DNA of 64,000 nucleotides from Methanolobus sp. WCC4 (GCF_038022665.1 NZ_CP150629.1:1780480-1844479), one strand, 5' to 3'; numbered from the stretch's first letter, positions 53,732-63,087 are shown. The notes: generated by a model from the letters alone, not told the origin. Program-made: numbers and translations.

Positions 53732-54361
53732 ATGGACTTCAATGAATGGGAACCCATTTACGAGTCCATCTTAAAGGACATGGGCTTTAGCAGGGAAGGT
53801 GATGAGCGGGCAGCTCTCATCCTCTCTGGTATGCTCGGTCCCTCCAACTCGGTCGCTATCTCAGAGATAAGGAAGCTTGTCGAAGGCAGGGATACCCTTG
53901 TCTGCGGTAATGCCCCGGTTCTTCGGGATGAACTTGAACTCATTGACCCGGATGTTTTCACTATAATTGCTGCTGACGGAGCCACGGCTGTATTAATGGA
54001 CAGGGGAATAGTTCCTGACATCATAGTGACGGATCTGGATGGGGATGTTGAGAAGGAGATCCTTGCAAATAAGGAAGGTTCCCTGATGGTGGTACACGGG
54101 CACGGTGACAACATCGATAAGCTGGAGGCGTATGTTCCGATGCTTAGCAGTATCGTAGGCAGTACGCAGGCAGCTCCGCTGGAAAATGTCTATAATTTCG
54201 GTGGTTTCAGTGATGGTGACAGGTGTGTCTATCTGGCAAAGGAATTCGGTGCAGCCAGTATAACCCTTGTAGGTTTTGACTTTGATGATTTGGATGTCAA
54301 CCCTATCAAGAAAAAGAAGCTCGAATGGGCTCGTATGCTGATCGAGCGGATCGTTCCATAG
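53732..54361 (+). CDS. mptE: 6-hydroxymethyl-7,8-dihydropterin pyrophosphokinase-like (MptE)
   Basis: A 209-aa DUF115-type enzyme. MptE adds diphosphate to 6-hydroxymethyl-dihydropterin, an early step of methanopterin synthesis. Blocks seen are 'VCGNAPVLRDEL', 'IIAADGATAVLMDRGIVPDI', 'VTDLDGDVE', 'VHGHGDN' and 'GFSDGDRCVYLAKEFGA', all typical. It directly follows ileS, so the two may be co-transcribed. Confidence 0.9.
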   Translation: MDFNEWEPIYESILKDMGFSREGDERAALILSGMLGPSNSVAISEIRKLVEGRDTLVCGNAPVLRDELELIDPDVFTIIAADGATAVLMDRGIVPDIIVTDLDGDVEKEILANKEGSLMVVHGHGDNIDKLEAYVPMLSSIVGSTQAAPLENVYNFGGFSDGDRCVYLAKEFGAASITLVGFDFDDLDVNPIKKKKLEWARMLIERIVP

Positions 54362-54458
54362 TTTCACTGAACTTTTTCTATCTTTTATAAGTTCCTTGCA
54401 GATACTGTTTTATCAGAATCTATTTATATTTTCGTTATAAATATGCAACAGGAGTTTC

Positions 54459-55577
54459 ATGCAAACACTGGTTATCTGTATTGACAGGGACAATGATCTT
54501 GGGGACAAGGCAAATGTCACGGCACCTCTTATCGGTAAGGAAGCAAACATAGAGGCAGCTGTGAAACTGGCCACAGCAGATCCCGAGGATTCGGACACCA
54601 ATACCATATTCGGTGGTGTGAAGATACTTGATGAGCTGCTTGCAAAGGGTGTGGATGCTGAGATAGTCACCTTTGCAGGAGATAAGAACATAGGTATCAT
54701 CTCCGATCAGAAGATAGCGAACCAGCTTGACATGATCCTTAAGAAATTTCCGGCAGAGTCCGCGATATTCGTATCCGATGGGGCAGAGGACGAGACATTG
54801 CTGCCTATCGTCCAGTCACGGATCAAGATCGATTCTGTTAAGCGTGTAATTGTAATGCAGAGTGCCAATCTGGAAAGTACCTATTATATCATCAAACACG
54901 CATTCAACGATCCCAAGATATCCCAGACATTCTTCGTACCGCTGGGACTTGCCTCTCTCATATATGCATTCTTCCTGCTGATCGATTACGCACAGGGTGC
55001 GATCATCGGTATCCTTGCAGCTATTGGTCTTTATATGCTTTACAGGGGATTCAGCGATACGGTGGATCTTTACTGGGAGAAACTAAAGGATTCTTTCTAT
55101 TCAGGAAGGCTGACCTTCTTCACCTATGCAATAGCGGCTTTCCTTGTAGTCATCGGAACCATACTGGGTCTTAGGGACGTTTGGTCACTCTATACTGCAG
55201 AAGGTATCTGGTACTATGGTATGATCCCTTTGCTTACTGCTTTCGTCCACAAGACCATATGGATCTATGTCCTGGCACTGCTCTTTGCAGATACAGGCAA
55301 GATAGTGGATAGTAAAAAGCGTGGAGAGCCCATTAACAGGTATCTCGTACCTGCTTTCTTCATACTATCCATAGGTTTCCTTTTCTGGGGAGCCACCAGT
55401 TATCTCACCTCAATGAGTCCTGTACTCACAGGTAGCAATGATATGGTCAGTGGGTTGCAGTTGTTCGTGTATTCGATAGTGTTTGCCATCATCCTTGCAC
55501 TTGCAGGCATCAGGATATCGAATAACCCCGGTTCAAATGACAGAAGGAAAAAAGGTTCTAAAAATGCAGGCAAATGA
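54459..55577 (+). CDS. DUF373 family membrane protein
   Basis: A 372-aa archaeal protein. The N-terminal cytosolic part (about 1-155) has 'VICIDRDNDLGDKANVTAPL' and 'DTNTIFGGVKILDELL'. The C-terminal part has about six hydrophobic segments ('FFVPLGLASLIYAFFLLID' onward). No function is proven for DUF373. A GGAG site precedes the ATG. The next gene begins 14 bp inside its 3' end. Confidence 0.9.
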   Translation: MQTLVICIDRDNDLGDKANVTAPLIGKEANIEAAVKLATADPEDSDTNTIFGGVKILDELLAKGVDAEIVTFAGDKNIGIISDQKIANQLDMILKKFPAESAIFVSDGAEDETLLPIVQSRIKIDSVKRVIVMQSANLESTYYIIKHAFNDPKISQTFFVPLGLASLIYAFFLLIDYAQGAIIGILAAIGLYMLYRGFSDTVDLYWEKLKDSFYSGRLTFFTYAIAAFLVVIGTILGLRDVWSLYTAEGIWYYGMIPLLTAFVHKTIWIYVLALLFADTGKIVDSKKRGEPINRYLVPAFFILSIGFLFWGATSYLTSMSPVLTGSNDMVSGLQLFVYSIVFAIILALAGIRISNNPGSNDRRKKGSKNAGK

Positions 55578-56358
55578 TACAGTGTATCAGGAAACGGACC
55601 TTGCTGCAGCGGTTATCGGAGGTGTTGCTTTTAGCTCAGAGGGTCCATCCAAAGAGCTTGAGGTAAGCACTCCCTATGGAAAGGTCCCGGTCAGTATCTC
55701 GGTCATTGGTGGCCGCAATGTGCTCCTTATGTCCCGGCATTCAGGTGATAATGGACATCTTCCTCCTCACAGGATCAACTATCGGGCTAATATCCATGCT
55801 ATACATGAACTGGGTGTCAGGAATGTCATTTCCACCAATTCAGTGGGGACCATGAAGAACCATCCTGTTGGAAGTTTCTTCCTGCCTGATGATTTCATAG
55901 ACCTTACAAAGAACAGGCCATCCACTTTTTTCGATGAAAAGACTGTACACGTTGATGTCAGTGAACCCTATTGTCCCTCTATACGTGACCTTATGAAGGA
56001 TTCCCTTGAGGAAAGGAATATCGGTTTTTCAGAGGGTGTCTATGTATGCACTGAAGGACCACGCTTTGAAACAAAGGCTGAGATCCGTATGATGAGGCAG
56101 TTCGGTGATGTAGTGGGTATGACAGGTCTGCCTGAGGTCGTCCTGGCAAAGGAAATGAACATGTGCTACGCATCCATCTGCACTGTCACGAATGATGCCT
56201 GTGGGCTTGGTAATAACAAAATGACCGTCAGCGAGGTACTGGATACCCTTGCAGATGTCGATGAGAGATTACAGGATGTAATATCCGATGTGATAGAGGC
56301 GTTGCCTGAGAAGAGTTCCTGTAATTGTAAATATTCAACTTCTGATTCTGAACTTTAA
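55564..56358 (+). CDS. Nucleoside phosphorylase, MTA phosphorylase-like (MtnP family)
   Basis: The PNP/UDP-phosphorylase-type fold with 'SRHSGDNGHLPPHRINYRAN', 'ISTNSVGTMKNHPVGSF', 'YVCTEGPRFETKAEIRMMR' and 'GMTGLPEVVLAKEMNMCYAS'. These are blocks of the MTA/hypoxanthine phosphorylase group, which splits methylthioadenosine or related nucleosides with phosphate for salvage. The start is taken at ATG 55564 (264 aa), overlapping the DUF373 gene by 14 bp; an ATG at 55537 is possible. The exact base used is not certain. Confidence 0.87.
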   Translation: MQANDTVYQETDLAAAVIGGVAFSSEGPSKELEVSTPYGKVPVSISVIGGRNVLLMSRHSGDNGHLPPHRINYRANIHAIHELGVRNVISTNSVGTMKNHPVGSFFLPDDFIDLTKNRPSTFFDEKTVHVDVSEPYCPSIRDLMKDSLEERNIGFSEGVYVCTEGPRFETKAEIRMMRQFGDVVGMTGLPEVVLAKEMNMCYASICTVTNDACGLGNNKMTVSEVLDTLADVDERLQDVISDVIEALPEKSSCNCKYSTSDSEL

Positions 56359-56395
56359 CATAGTGAAAAAAGAGGTATTTTGCATGATGTATCCA

Positions 56396-57235
56396 TCATG
56401 CGATATCCTTTGACGTGTCTATCTGTACACCGTCACCTATCTTGAACTTGATGATCTCAGTACTTGGTATCATTCCCCTTATCTTTGGGATCGCAAGTTT
56501 GCTGTCGATCTTATCAGCACCTTTGTCGAGCATGGATTCAAAGATCACATCACAAAGGCCATAGACAAAGTTCTCTACATCATGACCGTTGCCGTTCTTG
56601 ATCCCATAGAGATATGTCAGGCATCCGAGTTCCTTTGTTGTTTCGTAGAGCACGTTGATAAGTTGTCTGATAAGACCTTTGTTCACAGTAAGTTCCATGA
56701 AGAACGAGAATGAATCAAATATTATGTTCACTTCCTCGCCGCTGGAATCGTTTGCAATGTTGCGTAGATTGTACTCTGTGAACTCTATGATCTTCGAGTC
56801 TATGAACTCGTTCCCGACATTATCTGACATGTCGCCACATGAAGTACAGTAATATTCGCTATATATGTCAACGAAGACGATGTTCCCGGGGTCGAATCCA
56901 AGGTTTATCACGTCGTTGAGCACATAACGTGGTCTTCTTGATGTCGTGAAATAATAGGTTGTTCTCGATTGGGTGAACTGGTAAAGGAAAACTTCTGACA
57001 TCGACCGTGGGTCCGCTGAGAAATATGTCAGTGAACCGGTTGGCAATCCTCCTCCCAGTGTCCTGTCAAGAACATTGATCCCGGTTTGTGTAAGACGTAC
57101 GCCTTCTTCGATCACAAGGCTCTGGTCATGATCCTGTTTTTTAAGACTGTCATATAAAGAGGTTTCTATAGCTTCTATGGATTCTGCCTCTTGATCGATG
57201 TTTTTTGTTTCCAGCATGTTTTTAGGACCCGCCAT
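56396..57235 (-). CDS. RecA/KaiC-like protein with a degenerate P-loop
   Basis: The 279-aa protein follows the RadA/KaiC-like core from about 50: 'GINVLDRTLGGGLPTGSLTYF', strands with 'NIVFVDIYSEYYCTSCG', 'VNIIFDSFSFFMEL' (Walker B-like Asp) and a C-terminal 'GDGVQIDTSKDIA'. The Walker A position reads 'FSADPRSMSEVFLYQF', with no Gly-Lys-Thr/Ser, so normal ATP hydrolysis is unlikely. A Cys pair (CTSC) is unusual. It is divergent from the helicase gene. Probable regulatory or adaptor role; inference only. Confidence 0.82.
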   Translation of the reverse strand: MAGPKNMLETKNIDQEAESIEAIETSLYDSLKKQDHDQSLVIEEGVRLTQTGINVLDRTLGGGLPTGSLTYFSADPRSMSEVFLYQFTQSRTTYYFTTSRRPRYVLNDVINLGFDPGNIVFVDIYSEYYCTSCGDMSDNVGNEFIDSKIIEFTEYNLRNIANDSSGEEVNIIFDSFSFFMELTVNKGLIRQLINVLYETTKELGCLTYLYGIKNGNGHDVENFVYGLCDVIFESMLDKGADKIDSKLAIPKIRGMIPSTEIIKFKIGDGVQIDTSKDIA

Positions 57236-57320
57236 TTCTATCCTGTATGAGTTAATGTTTATATTAACTTTAATATTATAAAAATCTTATTTTACATATA
57301 TACAATAGTATTTATAGGCT

Positions 57321-59819
57321 ATGGATCATCAAAGGTCAGCGATGACTCTCTGGATACTTGCAAGTGCCGAAAGGTCAAAGATAATGATCCTGACGATACG
57401 GGATAAGAAGAAAAAGCCTCTTTTTGTCGGTGAGCTTATCCTGAGAGATACGGATGCAGGTCCACGTCCCCATAAGTTCAAGGTCAAGACCAATGGAAAA
57501 GGAGAGTTCAAGCCCCCTTCTGAGTTCATCGACCTTTTGAGGACAGCTGACCGTATAATGATAGCAAAGGGCGGGGATGAAAGACAGACGGCGAATTTTG
57601 CTGAGATGCTCAGTGGATTCCAGATGAGCGCTGATGTTGTGAATGCATGCAGGTTCTGTCTTCTTAAGAACAGGTTCAATTTCCTGAACCGACGTTCTAT
57701 AAGGTATCACAGGGAGAAGGTCTGTGAGGACTGTGCACGTGAGGAGCTCTTCCGCACGCTCCAAAGTTCCCATATGAACTATGGTGATGAGGTCTGTGAG
57801 CGTTTCGAGGAGATGATGCTCAAGACAAAGGACCTTGACAGGACAATGGCCATGATAAGTCCTGATGACATCGACCCAGACCTTACAAGGTTCGATTCGA
57901 TCGCTGCTAATACTTCGGTGCCCACTGAGAAGATAATGGGTCTGCCTTTGCATAAGAGCTTCAAGAAGATCCTCCTTGCAAAGTCCGATACTCTCCTGCC
58001 TGTACAATCACTGTCGGTCGAGAATGGTCTTCTCAAGGGGCAGAACCAGCTCGTTACGTCCGTGACGGCTACGGGAAAGACATTGATAGCCGAACTTGCA
58101 GGTATAGAGAACATTCTCAGGAAGAAGGGCAAGCTGCTTTATCTTGTACCCCTTGTCGCACTTGCCAACCAGAAGTATGACCAATTCACGAAAAGATATT
58201 CACCTATAGGTATCAAGACCTCCATACGTGTCGGTAGTGAGCGTATAAAGACAAAGAAGAGCGCCTCTATGAAGAGAACCCTCGATTCTGATATCATAGT
58301 TGGAACATACGAGGGTTTCGACCAGGTTCTGAGAACCGGCAATGCGGACCTGTTCGGTCAGATAGGAACGGTGGTCATAGATGAGGTGCACACGATCGAG
58401 GATTCGGAAAGGGGTCATCGTCTGGATGGCGCCATTGCAAGGTTGAAGTATGTTGCACCGGGAGCTCAGTTCATCTACCTTTCCGCGACCGTGGCAAAAC
58501 CAAAACTAAGGGCAAAACAACTTGGTGCTAAACTGATCGAGTATGAGTATCGTCCCGTGCCTATAGAAAGGCATCTTATTCTGACACCCGAACATTCCAA
58601 GACAAGAATAATGGCACGTCTTGTACGTCAGGAGTTCTCAACGACCTCCTCAAAAGGACACAAGGGCCAGACTATCATATTCACAAATTCAAGACGTAAT
58701 TGTCATCGTATAGCAGAGGCGCTACCGATCTCAGCTTCCGCGTACCATGCGGGTCTTACGAGCCAGGAGAGGAAGAAGGTGGAGATCGCTTTTGTCAAGG
58801 GTAAGCTCCCTGTTGTGGTAACAACGGCAGCACTGGCAGCAGGTGTCGATTTCCCTGCATCACAGGTAATCTTCGAATCCCTTGCAATGGGTATCGAATG
58901 GCTCACCATGCAGGACTTCCTCCAGATGCTGGGACGTGCAGGAAGACCGGATTATCATGACCGTGGTGAGGTAGTTGTGCTTGCTGTTCCCAATAAGAAA
59001 TACTCGAATGACAAAGGTGATACTGAGGATGCTGTTGCCCTGAAACTGTTGAAGGGGGAGATGCAGCACACGAAGGTCGAATATGGCGAGGATGAGAAGC
59101 TGGAAGAGATCCTTGCTTCGGCTGCTGTCACTTCATCGAAGAACGACCTGAAAAGCATCCATTCTAAAATGCTTGCAGATTATAATGTCGATATACTGCT
59201 GGATAAACTGGCACGGAACAAATTCCTGCATAAGAAGGAAGACTTCATATCACTTACAAGGTTCGGTAAGATAGCTGCAGGACATTTCCTGTCCGTCTCA
59301 AAGGCTTTTCTCATACGTGACTCAGTACTTGTGGACCAGGATCCTATCGTCACGGTCTCGAACCTCGAGTTCTTCGATGCGGTCTATTACAAGTATGCTG
59401 CACGCGTGTCTGCTGCTCTTAATGTGAACCTGCCTTCCAGGGTTTTCCAGGGTGCTTCACTGGACATTCTCTTTGAGGGTGAGAACATGGATAGACTGGA
59501 TGTGACACTGCGTGATCAGCTAATGGATTTCGCAGCGGATTTCCTTACCTGTAGTTGTCGTGATTCGCCTTATTGTGGTTGTGCTGAACGCAAGTTCTCT
59601 GAGAAGATAATCTCCATAAGGGCTGAAGGATATGACCCTGAGGGTATTGTAAAAAAGCTGGAGCATCTCTATGGTATCACTGCGTACCCGGGTGACGTGC
59701 TGGGTTATCTTGATAATGTGGTGCGTAATCTGGAGGCTGTGGAGATGATAGCTTCTGCTCATTCTAAGAGGGAAATTGCATCAAAGGCTCGTGGTCTCAG
59801 GAAACTTGTTGAAGGATGA
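57321..59819 (+). CDS. Ski2-like DEAD/DEAH helicase with a Cys-rich N-terminal region (DUF5814)
   Basis: The 832-aa protein has helicase motifs I 'SVTATGKT' (Gly-Lys-Thr kept, otherwise variant), II 'DEVH', III 'SAT', 'TAALAAGVDFP' and VI 'QMLGRAGRP'. The first 230 residues are unlike Hel308 and hold 'CRFC...CEDC', a zinc-ribbon-like set. The C-terminal part has a further Cys cluster, 'CSCRDSPYCGC' (about 745-755). It may act on DNA or RNA in repair or processing. The start may instead be ATG 57342, with AGGT upstream; a TATA-like CATATATA near 57294 fits either. Confidence 0.9.
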   Translation: MDHQRSAMTLWILASAERSKIMILTIRDKKKKPLFVGELILRDTDAGPRPHKFKVKTNGKGEFKPPSEFIDLLRTADRIMIAKGGDERQTANFAEMLSGFQMSADVVNACRFCLLKNRFNFLNRRSIRYHREKVCEDCAREELFRTLQSSHMNYGDEVCERFEEMMLKTKDLDRTMAMISPDDIDPDLTRFDSIAANTSVPTEKIMGLPLHKSFKKILLAKSDTLLPVQSLSVENGLLKGQNQLVTSVTATGKTLIAELAGIENILRKKGKLLYLVPLVALANQKYDQFTKRYSPIGIKTSIRVGSERIKTKKSASMKRTLDSDIIVGTYEGFDQVLRTGNADLFGQIGTVVIDEVHTIEDSERGHRLDGAIARLKYVAPGAQFIYLSATVAKPKLRAKQLGAKLIEYEYRPVPIERHLILTPEHSKTRIMARLVRQEFSTTSSKGHKGQTIIFTNSRRNCHRIAEALPISASAYHAGLTSQERKKVEIAFVKGKLPVVVTTAALAAGVDFPASQVIFESLAMGIEWLTMQDFLQMLGRAGRPDYHDRGEVVVLAVPNKKYSNDKGDTEDAVALKLLKGEMQHTKVEYGEDEKLEEILASAAVTSSKNDLKSIHSKMLADYNVDILLDKLARNKFLHKKEDFISLTRFGKIAAGHFLSVSKAFLIRDSVLVDQDPIVTVSNLEFFDAVYYKYAARVSAALNVNLPSRVFQGASLDILFEGENMDRLDVTLRDQLMDFAADFLTCSCRDSPYCGCAERKFSEKIISIRAEGYDPEGIVKKLEHLYGITAYPGDVLGYLDNVVRNLEAVEMIASAHSKREIASKARGLRKLVEG

Positions 59820-59930
59820 GGCTCTTTTAACTGACAGTTGGCTGGCCGTTAATTTTGATCAATCAGTGCAGCCTTATCAAAAATTATAAAGGTCATGCAT
59901 ACAGATAGAATCAATTGAGGATACGGTGGT

Positions 59931-60332
59931 ATGGACACAGAAGTACCAGAAGGTAAGATAATGACCGAGAAACCGGAAGAGATAAAGAAGAAAAAGAGTG
60001 TGAAGATCGAGCTGTATAAGCCGGATGATTTCAAACAGGTATATTCCATAGGCGCAGTCGGAGGACACAGCCCTTATGATTTCAGGATAGGGTTCTACAA
60101 TGATATGCCCATGGCAACGGGTAAGTCCGACGGTGAGCAGGTCATTCAGAGAAGACTTGAGACAGAGGTCATACTTTCTCCTCTGGCAGCAGTGGAACTC
60201 GCACGCTGGCTGGGTCAGCATATCCAGAACTATGAGGCCGCATTCGGTCCTATAACAAAGCCACAGGTCAAAGCTTCTAATAAGAAGTCCGAATCGGTAC
60301 AGGACAGTACCGATCTGCAGGGTTATATCTGA
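59931..60332 (+). CDS. DUF3467 family protein
   Basis: A 133-aa protein whose core 'YSIGAVGGHSPYDFRIGFYN' and 'EVILSPLAAVELARWLGQHI' match DUF3467, a small widespread family without a known role. A Lys-rich start and a Ser/Lys-rich tail flank the core. The start may be the internal ATG at 59961. It sits between the helicase and an LSm gene on the same strand. Confidence 0.8.
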   Translation: MDTEVPEGKIMTEKPEEIKKKKSVKIELYKPDDFKQVYSIGAVGGHSPYDFRIGFYNDMPMATGKSDGEQVIQRRLETEVILSPLAAVELARWLGQHIQNYEAAFGPITKPQVKASNKKSESVQDSTDLQGYI

Positions 60333-60451
60333 TAAGAAAGGCCATCTTTATCAGGTAAATCGCTAAGAATAAATATGATATTGGCTATTTTAATAAGCCT
60401 GAGAATTAATGGCATTCACATTATTCTTTTAAATGAAAGAGAGGATTAATT

Positions 60452-60676
60452 TTGTTCCCAAATAAGAAAGTCCAGAAGTTGATCGGATCTAAGATCCAGG
60501 TTGAGATGAAAGGTGACCTTCACCATCTCGAAGGAACTTTAAAGAGTGCAGATGACTACATGAACCTGCATCTGGTGGACACCGTTGAGATCGCTGACGG
60601 TGAGCGCCTGCGTTCCCTTGGTTCCGTGGTGTTGCGTGGTAACAACATCATTCTTGTTGTCCCGATGGAAGAATAA
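60452..60676 (+). CDS. LSm (Sm-like) archaeal RNA-binding protein
   Basis: 74 residues with the Sm1 and Sm2 folds: '[20 protein letters not shown]', '[16 protein letters not shown]' and '[16 protein letters not shown]'. Such proteins form heptameric rings that bind U-rich RNA. The start is a TTG with GAGG eight bases before it. Its neighbour downstream encodes a winged-helix regulator. Confidence 0.93.
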   Translation: MFPNKKVQKLIGSKIQVEMKGDLHHLEGTLKSADDYMNLHLVDTVEIADGERLRSLGSVVLRGNNIILVVPMEE

Positions 60677-60695
60677 CTCTTCAGTGGAAACTAAC

Positions 60696-61046
60696 ATGAG
60701 TATTGAAGAGACCGCATTGAACATTATTCGCGACAGCAAGGAGGGGGTTTTCCAGAACGAGCTCTGGAAGATCCTTGATATTGACAGTCGTAAATGTTCC
60801 AGGGTAGTGTCCAAGCTTTTGGATGATGACCTTATCACTCGTGAGCAGGCTGTCGCCAATGGAGCAAGGACATATCTCCTTAAAGTAAAGGAAGAGGAGA
60901 AACCATGCTTCGATCTCCTTATGTCCGGTGAGATGTTCTCACCATGTGCAGGATGCAGGGATGCATGTCAGCCTGAGACCTGTGAGAAGATCACTGCATG
61001 GGTCGCGAACATCAGTGATGATGAAAATTCAGCGGAGATTTGCTGA
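60696..61046 (+). CDS. Winged-helix protein with a Cys-rich C-terminal region
   Basis: The 116-aa protein starts at ATG 60696, 19 bp after the LSm stop. Residues 1-65 are an HTH ('GVFQNELWKILDIDSRKCSR', 'VVSKLLDDDLITREQAVANG'). The C-terminal part holds five Cys in 'CFDLLMSGEMFSPCAGCRDA' followed by 'CQPETC', a possible metal or Fe-S site, suggesting redox or metal sensing. Similar proteins occur in other methanogens. Its targets are unknown. Confidence 0.8.
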   Translation: MSIEETALNIIRDSKEGVFQNELWKILDIDSRKCSRVVSKLLDDDLITREQAVANGARTYLLKVKEEEKPCFDLLMSGEMFSPCAGCRDACQPETCEKITAWVANISDDENSAEIC

Positions 61047-61053
61047 TTATCCG

Positions 61054-61066
61054 AAAGCTTTATATA
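61054..61066 (+). promoter_or_regulatory. TATA box of the tRNA-Glu gene
   Basis: AAAGCTTTATATA, about 50 bp before the mature 5' end, predicts transcription from about 61089 with a short leader to be removed by RNase P. Confidence 0.6.
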
Positions 61067-61112
61067 CAATATGTGCTATGTTGGAGTCGCTTCACTAAAG
61101 CGAAATCAACGT

Positions 61113-61190
61113 GCTCCGGTAGTGTAGTCCGGCCAATCATTCCGGCCTTTCGAGCCGAAGACTCGGGTTCGAATCCCGGCCGGAGCACCA
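61113..61190 (+). tRNA. tRNA-Glu (anticodon TTC), CCA encoded
   Basis: The acceptor GCTCCGG pairs with CCGGAGC, the T-loop is TTCGAAT, the D-arm reads GTGTAGTCCGGCCAATCAT, and the anticodon loop is CTTTCGA with anticodon TTC. The discriminator A (61187) is followed by CCA (61188-61190), so the 3' end is encoded. There is one weak pair in the anticodon stem (C/A). No intron. Confidence 0.96.
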
Positions 61191-61427
61191 TACAATTTTT
61201 CAAATAAATTATTGAAGTTAACATCCCATGTTTTACTTGTAAATTGTTGACCCTTAAAGGCTTGATATCGTTTTTTTAGAACACAACCATGATCTTATCT
61301 ACAGATGTTCTACTGTATGGAATATGTTGCAGAGTCTGGCAAGAAGGACAATAGATAATCGTTCCTTGCAGAAGCCGGACAGGATGCAATTTCCAGCGAG
61401 CCTTGCAGTGTAACTTGAGGTACAACT
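61191..61427 (+). promoter_or_regulatory. Long leader of the DEAD-box helicase gene
   Basis: The 237-bp gap between the tRNA and the helicase has no ORF of note. A weak TATA-like CCTTAAAGG (61252-61260) would give a leader of about 140 nt. Long leaders are reported for the cold-induced deaD of Methanococcoides burtonii, to my recollection. GAGGTACAACT stands before the ATG as the ribosome site. Confidence 0.45.
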
Positions 61428-62933
61428 ATGTCATTCGATGATCTTAATCTAATATTTCCGCTTCAACGGGCTTTGTCCGATGAAGGCTATACTGATCCCA
61501 CTCCTATACAGGAAGGGTCCATACCACATCTTTTGAAAGGTGAGGATATGATAGGCATTGCCCAGACAGGTACGGGCAAGACAGCTTCGTTCATATTACC
61601 GATCCTGCACAATATGTCAGCTTCAAAGAAGAGGGCACGTCCGAGAAGCCCCCGTGTACTGGTGCTTGCACCAACAAGGGAACTTGCTGCCCAGATAGGG
61701 GACAGTTTCTCGACATACGGCAAATACACCCGTTTCAAGCACACTGTGATCTTTGGTGGTGTTGGTCAGAGTCCACAGGTCAGAGCCATCTCAAAGGGCG
61801 TAGATTCCCTTGTAGCGACTCCTGGCAGATTACTGGACCTTGTGGACCAGGGACACATCGATCTCTCTGATGTGGAGTATTTCGTCCTTGACGAGGCTGA
61901 CAGGATGCTTGACATGGGCTTTATCAACGATGTGTATAAGGTCGTTGGATTATTGCCGCAGAAGCGCCAGTCTCTTTTCTTCTCAGCTACCATGTCACCT
62001 GAGATATCAAAGCTTGCTAAGAAGATGCTGACAAATCCTGTGACCGTGGAGGTAACTCCACAGGCAACAACGGTCGAGCGTATCGACCAGTACATTTTCT
62101 TTGTTGACTCCGAGGACAAGAACGAGCTTATACTGCAACTCCTCAGGAGCAAGCACCTTGAATGTGTGCTGATCTTCACCCGTACGAAGCACCGTGCCAA
62201 CAAAGTAGCTCAGACGCTTAACAAGAACAGGATACCTGCAGATGCGATACATGGTAACAAGTCCCAGACACACCGTACAAAGGCACTTCAGGATTTCAGG
62301 ACAGGACAACTGCGTGTACTGGTTGCAACAGACATTGCAGCCCGTGGTATTGATATCGATGATATATCACACGTGATCAACTATGACCTGCCTAACATCC
62401 CAGAGAGTTATGTACACCGCATCGGGCGTACTGCAAGAGCAGGAGCCGATGGAACAGCATTCTCTTTCTGTGCTTCAGATGAGCGTGATCACCTCCGTGA
62501 GATAGAGAAGCTTATCAGGATGGAGATCGAGGTTGCCGAACATGACTATCATTCAGAGAAGGCAATGAACGCCACAGGTGCTGATGCAAAACCCGCTCCG
62601 AGACAGCATGGACAAAGGAAAGGTCCCGGTCCTAAAAGAGGTCATGGCAGGGGTAAGAAAGGTGAAGGTAAAGCCAGGTCCGGTGAGGGTAAAGGAAAAG
62701 CTAAAAGCGACGATGGCAAAGCAAGGTCCAAACCTCAAGATGGTGAAACTAAGAAAGAAGGCAGAAGAACTGTCAGAAGGGAAAAGAAGAACGTCAAGGC
62801 CAATGCTCTCAAGTCCTCCCCATCTAACAGGCAAAGCGGTCAGAGGGCCCAGAGCGGACCGAAAGGTCAGGGCAGGAACAAGAGTGGTAAGCGCTCCGGT
62901 TCCGGTAATAACAACCAGAACAGGAACAAATGA
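61428..62933 (+). CDS. deaD: DEAD-box RNA helicase with a long basic C-terminal tail
   Basis: Unwinds RNA secondary structure, usually needed for ribosome work at low temperature. The core (1-375) has Q-motif 'YTDPTPIQEGSIP', motif I 'AQTGTGKT', II 'DEAD', III 'SAT', V 'ARGID' and VI 'HRIGRTARAG'. The last 115 residues or so are low-complexity, rich in Lys, Gly, Arg and Ser ('KGEGKARSGEGKGKAKS' type), similar to the tails of cold-related methanogen helicases. The long leader suggests regulation by RNA structure. Confidence 0.95.
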   Translation: MSFDDLNLIFPLQRALSDEGYTDPTPIQEGSIPHLLKGEDMIGIAQTGTGKTASFILPILHNMSASKKRARPRSPRVLVLAPTRELAAQIGDSFSTYGKYTRFKHTVIFGGVGQSPQVRAISKGVDSLVATPGRLLDLVDQGHIDLSDVEYFVLDEADRMLDMGFINDVYKVVGLLPQKRQSLFFSATMSPEISKLAKKMLTNPVTVEVTPQATTVERIDQYIFFVDSEDKNELILQLLRSKHLECVLIFTRTKHRANKVAQTLNKNRIPADAIHGNKSQTHRTKALQDFRTGQLRVLVATDIAARGIDIDDISHVINYDLPNIPESYVHRIGRTARAGADGTAFSFCASDERDHLREIEKLIRMEIEVAEHDYHSEKAMNATGADAKPAPRQHGQRKGPGPKRGHGRGKKGEGKARSGEGKGKAKSDDGKARSKPQDGETKKEGRRTVRREKKNVKANALKSSPSNRQSGQRAQSGPKGQGRNKSGKRSGSGNNNQNRNK

Positions 62934-63087
62934 TATTCCGATCAGGAATATCTTTCATTTTCCAGTGGTATGATGTCAGCATGAACCGAAAGTGCTAATA
63001 TCTGCCACTGACCTTATAACCGCTTCAGAGCAGTACATTTGTTGTTCTTATGTTGTTCTGCTTTTTAAAAAACGAAAGTGATCTTGA

